A DNA stretch of 64,000 nucleotides from Streptomyces orinoci (GTDB lineage: Bacteria; Actinomycetota; Actinomycetes; Streptomycetales; Streptomycetaceae), in NCBI RefSeq assembly GCF_003121295.1, contig NZ_PHNC01000013.1:62001-126000 (forward strand), given 5' to 3'. The notes below the pieces were generated by a model that had not been told where the DNA came from, did no database searches, and was given only the letters and a program-made list of their open reading frames with translations. Both the position numbers and the translations under genes were made by a program. Each line of letters begins with the position of its first letter. The stretch's first letter is position 1. Of this stretch, positions 17,081-25,505 are shown piece by piece.

Positions 17081-17470
17081 GTGTTACCTCGCGCCATCCG
17101 CCTCGGTCTGGCCGCCGTCACGGCCCTCGGCCTCTCGGCCGCCGTCGCTCCGGCCGCCTCCGCGGCACCGTCCGCCGACTGCCGGAAGGGCGACTTCTGC
17201 CTGTTCAGCGGCGCCCATCAGACCGGGGAGGTGCTCTACCGGCTGCCGGTGAGGGTGACCCGGACCGGTTTCACCTTCCCGGACGTGGACGCCCTCCAGC
17301 CGCCCGTCACTCCGCGCTCGGCACACAACCCGCTGCCGGACTCCTTCGGCTGTGTGGTCCGGCTCAATGACAAGCCGCACTTCGCCGGTTCCGAGCAGGA
17401 GATCGACGGCTTCGGCGACCGGGAGCTGACCGGCGCCCCGGTGGGTTCGATCACGGTGGACTGCGGCTGA
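17081..17470 (+). CDS. Secreted peptidase inhibitor, family I36, with TTA second codon
   Basis: 129 residues; GTG start preceded by AAAGGAG. Signal peptide about residues 1-28 (LAAVTALGLSAAVAPAASAA). The mature part has the I36/SMI pattern CRKGDFCLFSGAHQTGEVLYRLP and paired Cys ending in TVDCG. Family members inhibit metalloproteases of the thermolysin type. Codon 2 is TTA (17084-17086), the rare leucine codon read only by the bldA tRNA in Streptomyces, so translation is probably delayed until differentiation. It sits downstream of the G1 peptidase gene, but a functional pairing is not established. Confidence 0.85.
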   Translation: MLPRAIRLGLAAVTALGLSAAVAPAASAAPSADCRKGDFCLFSGAHQTGEVLYRLPVRVTRTGFTFPDVDALQPPVTPRSAHNPLPDSFGCVVRLNDKPHFAGSEQEIDGFGDRELTGAPVGSITVDCG

Positions 17471-17472
17471 GC

Positions 17473-17509
17473 GCGGGGCGGTTGCGGCGGGACGTCACCA
17501 ACGCCCCGC
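17473..17509. terminator. Imperfect GC-rich hairpin between convergent genes
   Basis: GCGGGGCGGTTG (17473-17484) pairs with CAACGCCCCGC (17499-17509) with one bulged base, directly after the I36 inhibitor stop and before the convergent amidotransferase stop. A weak but well-placed terminator candidate. Confidence 0.4.
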
Positions 17510-17534
17510 CGCGACCAGCCAAGTTGACGCCCCT

Positions 17535-18404
17535 TCAGCGGGCGGCCTGCGAGGCGGCCGCCTGGGGGTGGAGATCGGCCAGGGTGAGCCGGTGTACGGG
17601 CTCCTCAGGCAGGGCGATACGGCCCGCCACGCCCAGGTCCGCCCGGATGTGCAGCAGTTCGCCGGGGAGCAGCGGGCGCCAGCCGGGATGGTCGTCCATT
17701 CGCTCACTGGCGATCACCACCGAGGGGAACCGGGCCAGTTGGCCGGAGTGCACCCGCATCCGTCCCCCGGTGCCGCTGTGGTCCAGGTGCCGGTCGCCGT
17801 GCCGGCCGCCCGCCGGACGCTGGAGCACATGGAGTTCATGGGTGTCCGGGTAGCGCAGGGCCCAGAGCTCGTCCCGGGTGGCGATGATCAGGTTGAGGGC
17901 AAAGACGGGCAGGTTACGGGCGATCCAGCGGGCCGCCTGTTCGATGCCGGCCGCCATATCGCCGCCGTGCGCGGCGGTTTCCCGGGTGATCAGGGCGAAG
18001 AACCGCTCGGAGTCGGTGTCGCCCTGTACCAGGGACCGGTCGGGGCCCAGGTGGGCGTCGAGCCGGTCCAGCCCCTCGATGACCCCGTTGTGCGCGAACA
18101 GCCTGCCGTCCTGCTCGAAGGGATGAGTGTTGCGGTTGTCCAGGCCGCCGGTGGAGGCATAGCGGACATGGGCCAGAAAGGTGGTGGACTCCACCTGCCT
18201 GGCCTCCTCGGCGAAGGCGCGGTCCTGGTAGGCGGCGATGGCGGACTTATGGACGCGCGGCGCGCCGTCGGGGCCGAACCAGCCCAGCCCGGTCCCGTCC
18301 GGGTCGCGCAGGCTCTGCCGGCGCAGGCTGTCGGGGGCCTCCAGCAGCCAGAAGGTGGCCAGGGTGCGGTGCGGGCTGCTGCTCAGGGCGAATAGGCGGC
18401 ACAT
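17535..18404 (-). CDS. Class II glutamine amidotransferase (YafJ-like)
   Basis: 289 residues starting MCRLFALSSS, so Cys2 is the N-terminal nucleophile after Met removal. Ntn-hydrolase landmarks follow: GTGLGWFGPDG, FLAHVRYASTGGLDNRNTHPFEQDGRLFAHNGVI (glutamine-site Arg and the NG oxyanion region) and GDTDSERFFALI. There is no synthetase partner domain, as in stand-alone YafJ/EgtC-like proteins, and no ergothioneine genes are nearby. An upstream in-frame start would bury Cys2 and was rejected. Confidence 0.9.
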   Translation of the reverse strand: MCRLFALSSSPHRTLATFWLLEAPDSLRRQSLRDPDGTGLGWFGPDGAPRVHKSAIAAYQDRAFAEEARQVESTTFLAHVRYASTGGLDNRNTHPFEQDGRLFAHNGVIEGLDRLDAHLGPDRSLVQGDTDSERFFALITRETAAHGGDMAAGIEQAARWIARNLPVFALNLIIATRDELWALRYPDTHELHVLQRPAGGRHGDRHLDHSGTGGRMRVHSGQLARFPSVVIASERMDDHPGWRPLLPGELLHIRADLGVAGRIALPEEPVHRLTLADLHPQAAASQAAR

Positions 18405-18518
18405 CAGGTGCTCCCCTCCTTGGGTGGGGGTCGGCGGGCATGGGCCCACGGGCCTCTCGTTGGGCGGTGGGGCGGGGCTTGGCAAGGGCGGGACGCGCCG
18501 GAGCGGGTACGCACAAAG

Positions 18519-18552
18519 CCCCCGTGCCGCGGGAGGAACCGCGGCCCGGGGG
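18519..18552 (-). terminator. Strong hairpin terminator downstream of the small secreted protein
   Basis: CCCCCGTGCCGCGG (18519-18532) pairs with CCGCGGCCCGGGGG (18539-18552) around a GAGGAA loop, with one mismatch in a 14-bp stem. In minus-strand orientation it lies 53 bp beyond the stop of the 77-aa secreted protein and upstream of the amidotransferase start. Confidence 0.65.
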
Positions 18553-18605
18553 CCCGTCAAGGCGCCCAAAAACCTTGGGGCTTGGGGCGCCAAGGACTTG
18601 GGCGC

Positions 18606-18839
18606 TCAGGACTTGGGGCGCTTGACCCAGCCCTTCTTCACCAGTTCGTCGCAGTGCCACTTGGCGTGGGCCGCGCTCTCCCCGTTGTTCTTGGCGGCCT
18701 TGATGCAGTCCGCGTACGGGAAGGGCGGCTGGTCGCCGCCCACCCGCGGTGTGCGGGGGGAGGCGGCGGACGCCGCGGAAGCGCCCAGGCCGCCGACCGC
18801 GAACACCGCCGCGGCCAGCGCGATGGTCAACCGACGCAC
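18606..18839 (-). CDS. Small secreted protein (77 aa)
   Basis: GTG start preceded by AAGGAG at six bases. A signal peptide (RRLTIALAAAVFAVGGLGASAASA, cleavage near residue 26) leads a mature peptide of about 50 residues with two Cys (YADCIKAAKNNGESAAHAKWHCDELVKKGW) that could form one disulphide. The composition is Lys-rich. I do not recognise a named family; similar short exported proteins are common in streptomycetes. Confidence 0.75.
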   Translation of the reverse strand: MRRLTIALAAAVFAVGGLGASAASAASPRTPRVGGDQPPFPYADCIKAAKNNGESAAHAKWHCDELVKKGWVKRPKS

Positions 18840-19049
18840 AGCTTCTCCTTTCCACCCTCCGGAGCCCGGTGCTCCGGACGCGTCCGGGCCCGAACGGGCC
18901 CGTCACCGCTCAACGAGCCCGGCCGCCCCAGGCGCCTGCTTGTCACCCGGACGGCGGCGTGCGTCTGCGCGCCGGGAGGGCCGGTGACAGGCTGTGGTTA
19001 TGCCGAACTCTGTGTATTTCCGCTGTTCCCGGCCCAGGGAATGGGAGCG

Positions 19050-20402
19050 GTGAGGATATCCGGCGGCGTTCTCGCCGCGGGAACCGCGCTGGCCGTCGCG
19101 GCGGCCGCCGGGGCCTGTGCCCCTCAGGCGGCCCGGTCGGCCGGACCGGCGGACCCGGCCCTGCCGGCCGTCCAGGTCACCGACCACACCTATACGGTCC
19201 CCCAGCCGCTGGCCCCCGCCGCCCCCGGCACTCCGATAGCCGTCTCCGCGCAGGGGCCGGCCCCTCAGCTGGGCAACGCCCGCCGCTGGACCGTCCTTTA
19301 CCACTCGACCGCTTCCCGGGGCACCGACACCGCCGTCAGCGGCACCCTGCTGCTGCCCAATGGCACGCCGCCGCACGGAGGTTGGCCGGTGGTCTCCTGG
19401 GCGCATGGCACCACGGGGGTGGCCGACAAGTGCGCGCCCTCGCACACCGCCAATCTGGGCTACAACGCCTACGCCCAGGAGCTGCGCGCCCTGTTGGGGG
19501 CCGGTTACGCGGTGGCGGCCACCGACTACGCGGGGCTGGGCACCCCGGGGATGCACACCTATCTGGTGGGGCCGGACGAGGGCAACGCCGTGGTGGACAT
19601 CGTCACCGCCGCCCGCCGGCTGCTGCCCGGACTGGCCCCGACCTGGTTCGCCATCGGGCACTCCCAGGGCGGGCAGGCGGCCCTGTTCGCCGCCAACTCG
19701 GCACGGCGGGCGCCGGATCTGCGCTTCGGCGGTGCGGTGGCCCTCGCCCCGGCCAGCCATCTGGAGACCATGCTGCCGGGGGTGATCGCCTCCCATGAGT
19801 CCAGCGAACTGTCCTTCGCGCTCTACTCCTTGGCGGGGCTGAGTGCCACCGACCCCTCGGTGGATCTGCGCCGGATGCTGGGGCCGGTGGCCGGCCGGAC
19901 CGCCGCCCGGGTGCTGGGTGAGTGCCTCAAGAGCAGCTATGGCGTGCTCAAGGGGGTCTCCACCGAGCAGACCCTGCCGCTCAGCCCCGACCAGCTCCGG
20001 GAACTGGGCGCCAAGATGGGCGCCTACGGCGATCCGGACCGGACGGCCGTCAAGAGCCCGGTCCTGGTCGTCCAGGGCGGCGCCGACCAGGACGTACCGC
20101 CGCAGTGGACCGCCGAGGTGGTCGGCCATCTACGGGCGCTGGGCTCGCCCTCGGTGACGGACCGCACCTATCCCGGCGCCGATCATGACCAGGTGCTGGG
20201 CCAGTCCATCTGTGACCTGCTGGCCTTTATGGCCGAGCACGGCGGACGCCCGGTGGGCGGCTGCGCCCCGTACCACACGGACCTCGGCCTGGGCCATGAG
20301 AGCCTGCTCCGGCACCGGACTCCGCGCGGCACACTGGCCGTTCAGCGGCCGGGGACGATGACCTTCCTGCCCGCGTCGCTCAGGGGGACCGGGACCGAGT
20401 GA
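19050..20402 (+). CDS. Exported alpha/beta-hydrolase of the secretory lipase type
   Basis: GTG at 19050 chosen because AGGGA lies nine bases upstream; the product is 450 aa. A hydrophobic leader with a possible weak lipobox (AAAAGAC, Cys about 23) precedes the hydrolase. Landmarks: VVSWAHGTTGVADKCAPS (oxyanion region), a nucleophile elbow AIGHSQGGQAA, Asp in VVQGGADQDVPP and His in YPGADHDQVLGQ, giving a complete Ser-Asp-His triad. Probably a surface or secreted lipase/esterase. Its 3' end overlaps the 3' end of the convergent pore-forming protein gene by 61 bp. Confidence 0.85.
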   Translation: MRISGGVLAAGTALAVAAAAGACAPQAARSAGPADPALPAVQVTDHTYTVPQPLAPAAPGTPIAVSAQGPAPQLGNARRWTVLYHSTASRGTDTAVSGTLLLPNGTPPHGGWPVVSWAHGTTGVADKCAPSHTANLGYNAYAQELRALLGAGYAVAATDYAGLGTPGMHTYLVGPDEGNAVVDIVTAARRLLPGLAPTWFAIGHSQGGQAALFAANSARRAPDLRFGGAVALAPASHLETMLPGVIASHESSELSFALYSLAGLSATDPSVDLRRMLGPVAGRTAARVLGECLKSSYGVLKGVSTEQTLPLSPDQLRELGAKMGAYGDPDRTAVKSPVLVVQGGADQDVPPQWTAEVVGHLRALGSPSVTDRTYPGADHDQVLGQSICDLLAFMAEHGGRPVGGCAPYHTDLGLGHESLLRHRTPRGTLAVQRPGTMTFLPASLRGTGTE

Positions 20403-21355
20403 ACGGCGACACCGCGCTGCTGCCGTCCGTCCAGCGGCTTCTGGACGGCGTTGACGCTCAGCGAGACGCCCTGGCCGCCGGTGAAAGTGCCCGCGGCAAA
20501 GGCGTTGACGCCGCTGGCGGTGACCTCGTAGCCGGCGGTGTCCACGATGCCGTGCGCCCGGCAGTCCCGGAAGACCTCCTCGATGGGGATGAACCACAGC
20601 CAGTGGTAGTCCCCGTCGTGGTTGAGGTCCACCTTCTCCTCGAACCAGATGGCCACATGGCCGCGGAGGGCGACGGTGGCGGTCCAGTCGATGTCGTACT
20701 TCTGGGTGCCCACCACCAGCGTCGCCTCGACCAGCGACTTGGCGGGGATCTTCAGCGGGAGATCCACGCTCCAGTTCTGGGTCTCCTTGTGCGAGAACTC
20801 CTGGGTCGAGGACAGGGTGGCCTCGATGGAGGTGGTCTCGCTGACCTTGGCCACCGCGGGGATCTCCGCGGAGACCTCCACCGTCACACCGATCTTCAGC
20901 GACTCGGTCACCGAGATCCGCAGGTCCTGCTCGGTGGTGCGGCTCTGTTTATAGGTGACCAGCTGCTCCACCTCGGTGCCGTTGCGGTAGTTGGTGGCGA
21001 CCGAGTTCACCTGCCCGGGAACGGGAGAGGGGGCGTTGGGGTCATAGGTGATTCCGCTGTAGGTGGTGCTCACCTGGTATTGGTGGTAGGCGGCCAGGGC
21101 GCCCTGTCTGCCGTAGTCGGTGGAGGCGGTGAAGCGGCAGCCCCTGGATCCGGGGAATCTCTCCCGGGCCATCCACCGTCCCCACTCGTCGGTTATCTCC
21201 TGCAACGGGCGGGCGGCCGGCCGGGCCTTGGCGGAGTTCTGCCGGGCGGGGGCCGCGGCCGCGGGGCCGGCGGTCATCAGGGACACCGGGACGGCGGCGG
21301 CCACTCCCAGGGAAGGGGCGAGGGTCAGCACCCGCCGTCTGGAGACATAACTCAT
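20342..21355 (-). CDS. Secreted aerolysin-like pore-forming protein (ETX/MTX2 family)
   Basis: 337 residues; the ATG at 21355 has AAGGAGG about nine bases upstream. The N-terminus is a twin-arginine-type signal (SRRRVLTLAPSLGVAAAVPVSLMTAGPAAAA). The body has the long amphipathic Ser/Thr-rich beta strands of the epsilon-toxin/MTX2 fold: NGTEVEQLVTYKQSRTTEQD, KIGVTVEVSAEIPAVAKVSE, SIEATLSSTQEFSHKETQ, NWSVDLPLKIPAKSLVEATL and DWTATVALRGHVAIWFEEK. Members oligomerise into beta-barrel pores. Target cells cannot be read. The receptor-binding N-terminal part (about residues 45-120, GCRFTASTDYGRQGALAAY) is not recognised. An immunity gene is not evident beside it. Confidence 0.82.
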   Translation of the reverse strand: MSYVSRRRVLTLAPSLGVAAAVPVSLMTAGPAAAAPARQNSAKARPAARPLQEITDEWGRWMARERFPGSRGCRFTASTDYGRQGALAAYHQYQVSTTYSGITYDPNAPSPVPGQVNSVATNYRNGTEVEQLVTYKQSRTTEQDLRISVTESLKIGVTVEVSAEIPAVAKVSETTSIEATLSSTQEFSHKETQNWSVDLPLKIPAKSLVEATLVVGTQKYDIDWTATVALRGHVAIWFEEKVDLNHDGDYHWLWFIPIEEVFRDCRAHGIVDTAGYEVTASGVNAFAAGTFTGGQGVSLSVNAVQKPLDGRQQRGVAVHSVPVPLSDAGRKVIVPGR

Positions 21356-21589
21356 GGAATTCCATTCCTCCTTGCGATGGGGGGAATCACTTGGCGGCAA
21401 GCCAATCGGCAATTGCCAGGGAATCCCAGGGACTTTGGTCCCGATGTTCCCAACTCGGCCGATTCCGTTCAACGTTGCACGATTGCCTCTGCCGGCCGGG
21501 AGTGGCGGAGGCGGCGGAACCAGCCTTCCCTTTTTGACATGACCACGGCATCATGCCCGCAAGCCATCCCCCCCACGGAAGGTCTTCCC

Positions 21590-23023
21590 ATGTCCCGCAA
21601 ACTGGTGGCACTGGCCGCCGGAGCGACCGCCATGGCCGCCGCCGCAGTGCTCCCCGTGGCGCCGTCCGCCCTGGCCGGAGCCAACGCCCCGCACAGCGCG
21701 GTCGGACACAGCGCGGTCAGACACAGCGAGCAGCGCACCGTCATCGTCTACCGGGTGCCCACCCGGCACCCCCAGGAAGACGCCCAGAAGCTGGCCAAGG
21801 CCGGATACGACCTGCTGGAACGCCGGCAGGGCAACAACCTGTTCGTCCTGGGCGGCCCGGACACCGCGGCCGGGCTGCGCCGCCTGGGCTTCCGCCCGAC
21901 CGTGGTCTCCACCACCGTCAAGCCGCTCCCCCACCCGGCGAAGGCCGCCGCCGCGGCCCAGAGCGACACCTACTACGGCGGCTACCACACCCCGGAGGCC
22001 CACAACGCCCATCTGGACCAGGTCGCCGCCCAGCACCCGGACCTGGCCAGCGTGGTCACCTACGGTCAGTCCTGGCTCAAACAGCATGGGTCCGGGGGCC
22101 ATGACCTCAAGGCCATCTGTCTGACCAAGCGCCAGAACGGGGACTGCGCGCTCAACCCCGGCTCGGCCAAGCCGCGGTTCTTCCTGATGAGCCAGATCCA
22201 CGCCCGGGAGATCACCACCGGCGAGATCTCCTGGCGCTGGATCGACGAACTGACCCAGAAGTACGGCAGCGACCCGGAGATCACCAAGCTGATGGACACC
22301 ACCGAGATGTGGGTGGTGCCCATCGCCAACCCGGACGGGGTGGACATCGTCGCCCAGGGCGGCGACAACCCCATCTGGCAGCGGAAGAACGCCGATGACT
22401 CCAACGGCGGCTCCTGCGGCCTGTCCGGGCAGATCGGGGTGGACCTCAACCGCAACGCGGGCACCCACTGGGGCGGCCTGGGCACCTCCGACCAGCCCTG
22501 CAGCGAGATCTATCTGGGCCCGGCCGCGGACTCCGAGGTGGAGAACTCCGCCCTGGAGGGGTTGTTCCGGCAGCTGTACCCGGCCGTACGCACCGGCACC
22601 GGCGATGGCGACCCGGCACCGCTCGACGCCCGCGGCGACATGATCACCCTGCACAGCGACGCCAGCATGGTCCTCTTCCCCTGGGCCTCCGACCACACCG
22701 TGCACACCGGGAACGACGCCCAGCTGCGCGCCATGGCCGGGCAGCTGGGGTCCATCACCGGCTACCAGTCCGGGCAGGCGGGCGAGATCCTCTACGACGC
22801 CTCCGGCGGCACCGACGACTGGACCTACGACAAGCTGGGCCTGGCCAGCTTCACCATCGAGGTGGGCGACAGCGACGGACGCGGCTGTGACGGCTTCACC
22901 CCCGCCTACTCCTGCCAGGACGGCTACTTCTGGCCCAAGCTGGAACCGGCCCTGAGGTATGCCGCCCAGCATGCCGCGGCGCCGTACCAGACCTCGGCCA
23001 ACTCAACGGGGCACCGGCGCTGA
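21590..23023 (+). CDS. Secreted zinc carboxypeptidase, peptidase family M14
   Basis: 477 residues; ATG at 21590 preceded by GGAAGG. Signal peptide about 1-30, followed by a short repeat (HSAVGHSAVRHSE) and a propeptide-like region to about 125. The catalytic domain has Zn ligands H204 and E207 (QIHARE) and H355 (ITLHSD), the substrate-binding NRN at 287-289, and the general base E424 in FTIEVGD. All key M14 residues are present, so it should be active outside the cell, removing C-terminal amino acids. The gene is divergent to the pore-forming protein across 234 bp that contains a TTGACA at 21534-21539. Confidence 0.93.
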   Translation: MSRKLVALAAGATAMAAAAVLPVAPSALAGANAPHSAVGHSAVRHSEQRTVIVYRVPTRHPQEDAQKLAKAGYDLLERRQGNNLFVLGGPDTAAGLRRLGFRPTVVSTTVKPLPHPAKAAAAAQSDTYYGGYHTPEAHNAHLDQVAAQHPDLASVVTYGQSWLKQHGSGGHDLKAICLTKRQNGDCALNPGSAKPRFFLMSQIHAREITTGEISWRWIDELTQKYGSDPEITKLMDTTEMWVVPIANPDGVDIVAQGGDNPIWQRKNADDSNGGSCGLSGQIGVDLNRNAGTHWGGLGTSDQPCSEIYLGPAADSEVENSALEGLFRQLYPAVRTGTGDGDPAPLDARGDMITLHSDASMVLFPWASDHTVHTGNDAQLRAMAGQLGSITGYQSGQAGEILYDASGGTDDWTYDKLGLASFTIEVGDSDGRGCDGFTPAYSCQDGYFWPKLEPALRYAAQHAAAPYQTSANSTGHRR

Positions 23024-23036
23024 ACCGGCCCATTTC

Positions 23037-23068
23037 TTATGGCGGTCCGTACTGACGGGCCGCCATAA
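23037..23068. terminator. Hairpin terminator after the M14 carboxypeptidase
   Basis: TTATGGCGGTCCGT (23037-23050) pairs with ACGGGCCGCCATAA (23055-23068) over 14 bp including one G-U pair, with an ACTG loop. It begins 14 bp after the stop codon. Confidence 0.8.
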
Positions 23069-23393
23069 GGCGTTCCAGGGAAGGCCCCAAGACGTTACTT
23101 CTGGTAAGTCATCGCACAGTGATTGGCCATCCACTTTGCGCGATTTGAACTGCCGAGTCCAAAATAACGATCTTGTCAAGCAAAGCTGTGCGGGGCCGTG
23201 GAATTGGCTTAGACCTTCTCTCGACGGCCGTTTCAACTCCCTTGCCGTACAAGTGAATTGACACCACTCACAAAAACCCGGGGAACTTTGTTCAAGCTTT
23301 GGCTTTCATCGGGCGAGGAATATCCGATTTGACGCCCTCTCAGCTCTGGCACACTTCCGACACCCAATCCCCCACAACAAACGAGGTGTTGGT
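23069..23393. other. AT-richer intergenic region upstream of the metzincin gene
   Basis: This 325-bp gap holds no convincing gene. It is clearly less GC-rich than its surroundings (runs such as CCAAAATAACGATCTTG and CTCACAAAAACC). TTGACA and TTGACG elements occur near 23258 and 23330 but neither has a good -10 partner at 17-18 bp. It probably contains the promoter and leader of the metzincin gene. Confidence 0.5.
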
Positions 23394-25442
23394 TTGTCCA
23401 GACGCAGAAGAGCGGCCCAACGGCCCCGGAAAAGACGCGCGATACTCGCCGCCGCCGTCGCGGTCACCGCGGGGGCGGTCATCGGCGGGGCCGCCCTGAC
23501 CGGGGTCTTCGGCAGCGATGACCACGCCCAGCCGAGGGTCACCGCACAGGCGGCGGCCACCGCGCCGGCGGCACAGCCCGAGCACGACGAGGCCCCCAAG
23601 CCGGTGACCCGGATACCCAGCGACGACCGGCCGCACGGCATGGTCTATGCGGGTCTGCGGACGGCACCCAAGGGCGACCACTGCGCGGGTGTGCTGGAGA
23701 CCACCGACGGCCGCTGCACCCATGGGCCGGACAAGCCGCCCCGGGGCGTGGACATCAAGAAGAACACCCCGCCGGCCGTCAAGGCCAAGGCCCCGGCCGC
23801 CGACCCCAGCCGGCCGGACACCGCCCAGCCGTCCACCGGACAGCAGGGGGCCGGTACGGTGGCCGCGCTCGACGCCAAGCAGGCCAAGAAGCACGGCAAG
23901 AGCGCCCCCGCGCCCGCGACCCCCAAGGGCGGCACCGGAAAGGCGGCCTCCCCCCGCGAGGAGACCGTGCCCTGTGACGGCGACGGCTCCACCGGCAACC
24001 GGGTGCAGGTGCTCTATGTCCACGGCCCCGGCAACGACCGGTACGCCGAGTATCTGGCGTCCTTCCGCAAGTGGGCCGCCGATGTGGACACCATCTACTA
24101 CGCCAGCGCCCAGGAGACCGGCGGCGTCCGGCACGTCCGCTTTGTCACCGGAGCGGACTGCACCCCCTCGGTGCTCAATGTGGAGCTGCCCGACTCGGCG
24201 CTGGCCGAGTTCAGCGCCACCAACTCGGCCCTGGCGGCCAAGGGCTTCGACCGCCGGGACCGCAAGTACATGATCTTCGCCGATGCCAATGTCTACTGCG
24301 GCATCGGCACCTTCAACGGCGACGAGCGGCCCGGACAGGACAACCAGAGCAACTTCGGCCCGTCCTACGGCCGGACCGACAACGGCTGCTGGAGCGGCTC
24401 CACCGCCGCCCATGAACTGGGGCACAACCTGGGCGCCGTCAACAACAGCGCCCCGCACAGCAGCAAGGCGGCGCACTGCACCGACGAGTGGGACATCATG
24501 TGCTACTCGGACGCGCCCTACTACCCGCAGATGCACATCGCCTGCCCGGACCGGTCGCACGACGACCGCCTGGACTGCAACCACGACGACTACTACAACA
24601 CCAGTCCGGAGCGCGGCAGTTACCTGGACACCCACTGGAACGTGGCCAACAACCAGTTCCTGATGACCGGCAACGGCACCAAGCCCGACCCGGACCCCAA
24701 CCCGACGCCCACCCCCACACCCAACCCGACGCCCACGCCCACCAAGGGCACCGGCGACGCCCCGGTCCCGGTGCTGGGCGAGCTGACCTCGGACTCGGCG
24801 GTGCTGAGCTGGCCGGCCGTGCCCTCCGCCGACTGGTACCGCCTGGTGCTCAACGGCAACCACCTGGGCTGGGTGAAGAGCAACTCCGTCCGCGTCTACA
24901 ACCTGCAGCCGGACACCGACTACACCCTGGCCGTGGCGGTCCGCGACACCTCCGGCCATGACACCGACCCCGGCCAGGCGGTGTCCTTCCACACCCCGGC
25001 CGCCGGCGCGGCCGTCAAGCCCGGCACCCACTACCTGCTCACCAACGGCGAGGCCGGAATGGCGGCCGAGATCTACGGCGGCAAGACCGCGGACGGCACC
25101 GTCGCCGTCGGCTCCCAGCCCAACGGCTACGCCGGCCAGCAGTGGGTGTTCGACGACACCGGCAACGGCTATGTGCACATCCGCTCCGTGGCGACCAACG
25201 AGTGCCTCCAGCTGGGCGGGGACGCCGCCGAGGGCCAGTGGGTGGCCCAGCAGCCCTGCAACGGCAGCATCGCCTCGCAGTGGAAGCTGGCCAAGACGGC
25301 CAATGGCGTGCAGGTGACGGCCCGGGACAGCTCCCTGGTGCTGGGCGTCAGCGACCGCCCGTACTACGGCGCCTGGCTGCTGGAGCTGCAGAAGCCCAAC
25401 GGCCCCGGCCACCACACCTGGACCGTGCAGAAGGCCGGCTGA
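23394..25442 (+). CDS. Secreted metzincin metalloprotease with Fn3 and ricin-type lectin domains
   Basis: 682 residues; TTG start at 23394 with ACGAGG upstream. Basic N-terminus plus a hydrophobic leader (residues about 15-40), then a Pro/Ala/Lys-rich pro-region to about 190. The zinc site is H340-E-x-x-H344-x-x-G347-(7)-H355, an extended metzincin motif, with a Met-turn at M369 (WDIMCYSD). A PNPTPTPTP linker (about 430-455) leads to an Fn3 domain (ELTSDSAVLSWPAVPSADWYRLVL ... LQPDTDYTLAVAVRD) and a C-terminal ricin/QxW lectin domain (YAGQQWVFDDTGNGYVHIRS ... CLQLGG ... IASQWKLAK). The lectin probably docks the protease on glycan surfaces. Confidence 0.88.
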   Translation: MSRRRRAAQRPRKRRAILAAAVAVTAGAVIGGAALTGVFGSDDHAQPRVTAQAAATAPAAQPEHDEAPKPVTRIPSDDRPHGMVYAGLRTAPKGDHCAGVLETTDGRCTHGPDKPPRGVDIKKNTPPAVKAKAPAADPSRPDTAQPSTGQQGAGTVAALDAKQAKKHGKSAPAPATPKGGTGKAASPREETVPCDGDGSTGNRVQVLYVHGPGNDRYAEYLASFRKWAADVDTIYYASAQETGGVRHVRFVTGADCTPSVLNVELPDSALAEFSATNSALAAKGFDRRDRKYMIFADANVYCGIGTFNGDERPGQDNQSNFGPSYGRTDNGCWSGSTAAHELGHNLGAVNNSAPHSSKAAHCTDEWDIMCYSDAPYYPQMHIACPDRSHDDRLDCNHDDYYNTSPERGSYLDTHWNVANNQFLMTGNGTKPDPDPNPTPTPTPNPTPTPTKGTGDAPVPVLGELTSDSAVLSWPAVPSADWYRLVLNGNHLGWVKSNSVRVYNLQPDTDYTLAVAVRDTSGHDTDPGQAVSFHTPAAGAAVKPGTHYLLTNGEAGMAAEIYGGKTADGTVAVGSQPNGYAGQQWVFDDTGNGYVHIRSVATNECLQLGGDAAEGQWVAQQPCNGSIASQWKLAKTANGVQVTARDSSLVLGVSDRPYYGAWLLELQKPNGPGHHTWTVQKAG

Positions 25443-25456
25443 TCCCCTCACCGCAA

Positions 25457-25483
25457 GCGGGGGCCGCTCAACGCGGCCCCCGC
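25457..25483. terminator. Perfect 11-bp hairpin after the metzincin gene
   Basis: GCGGGGGCCGC (25457-25467) and GCGGCCCCCGC (25473-25483) pair perfectly with a TCAAC loop, 15 bp past the stop. It separates the metzincin gene from the following three-gene operon. Confidence 0.8.
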
Positions 25484-25505
25484 CCTACCCCGGAGCCAAC
25501 CGCCC

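Noticed and set aside
21534..21562. Promoter with TTGACA for the M14 carboxypeptidase
   Set aside because: The -35 is good but no acceptable -10 lies 16-18 bp downstream, so it was not listed as a promoter.
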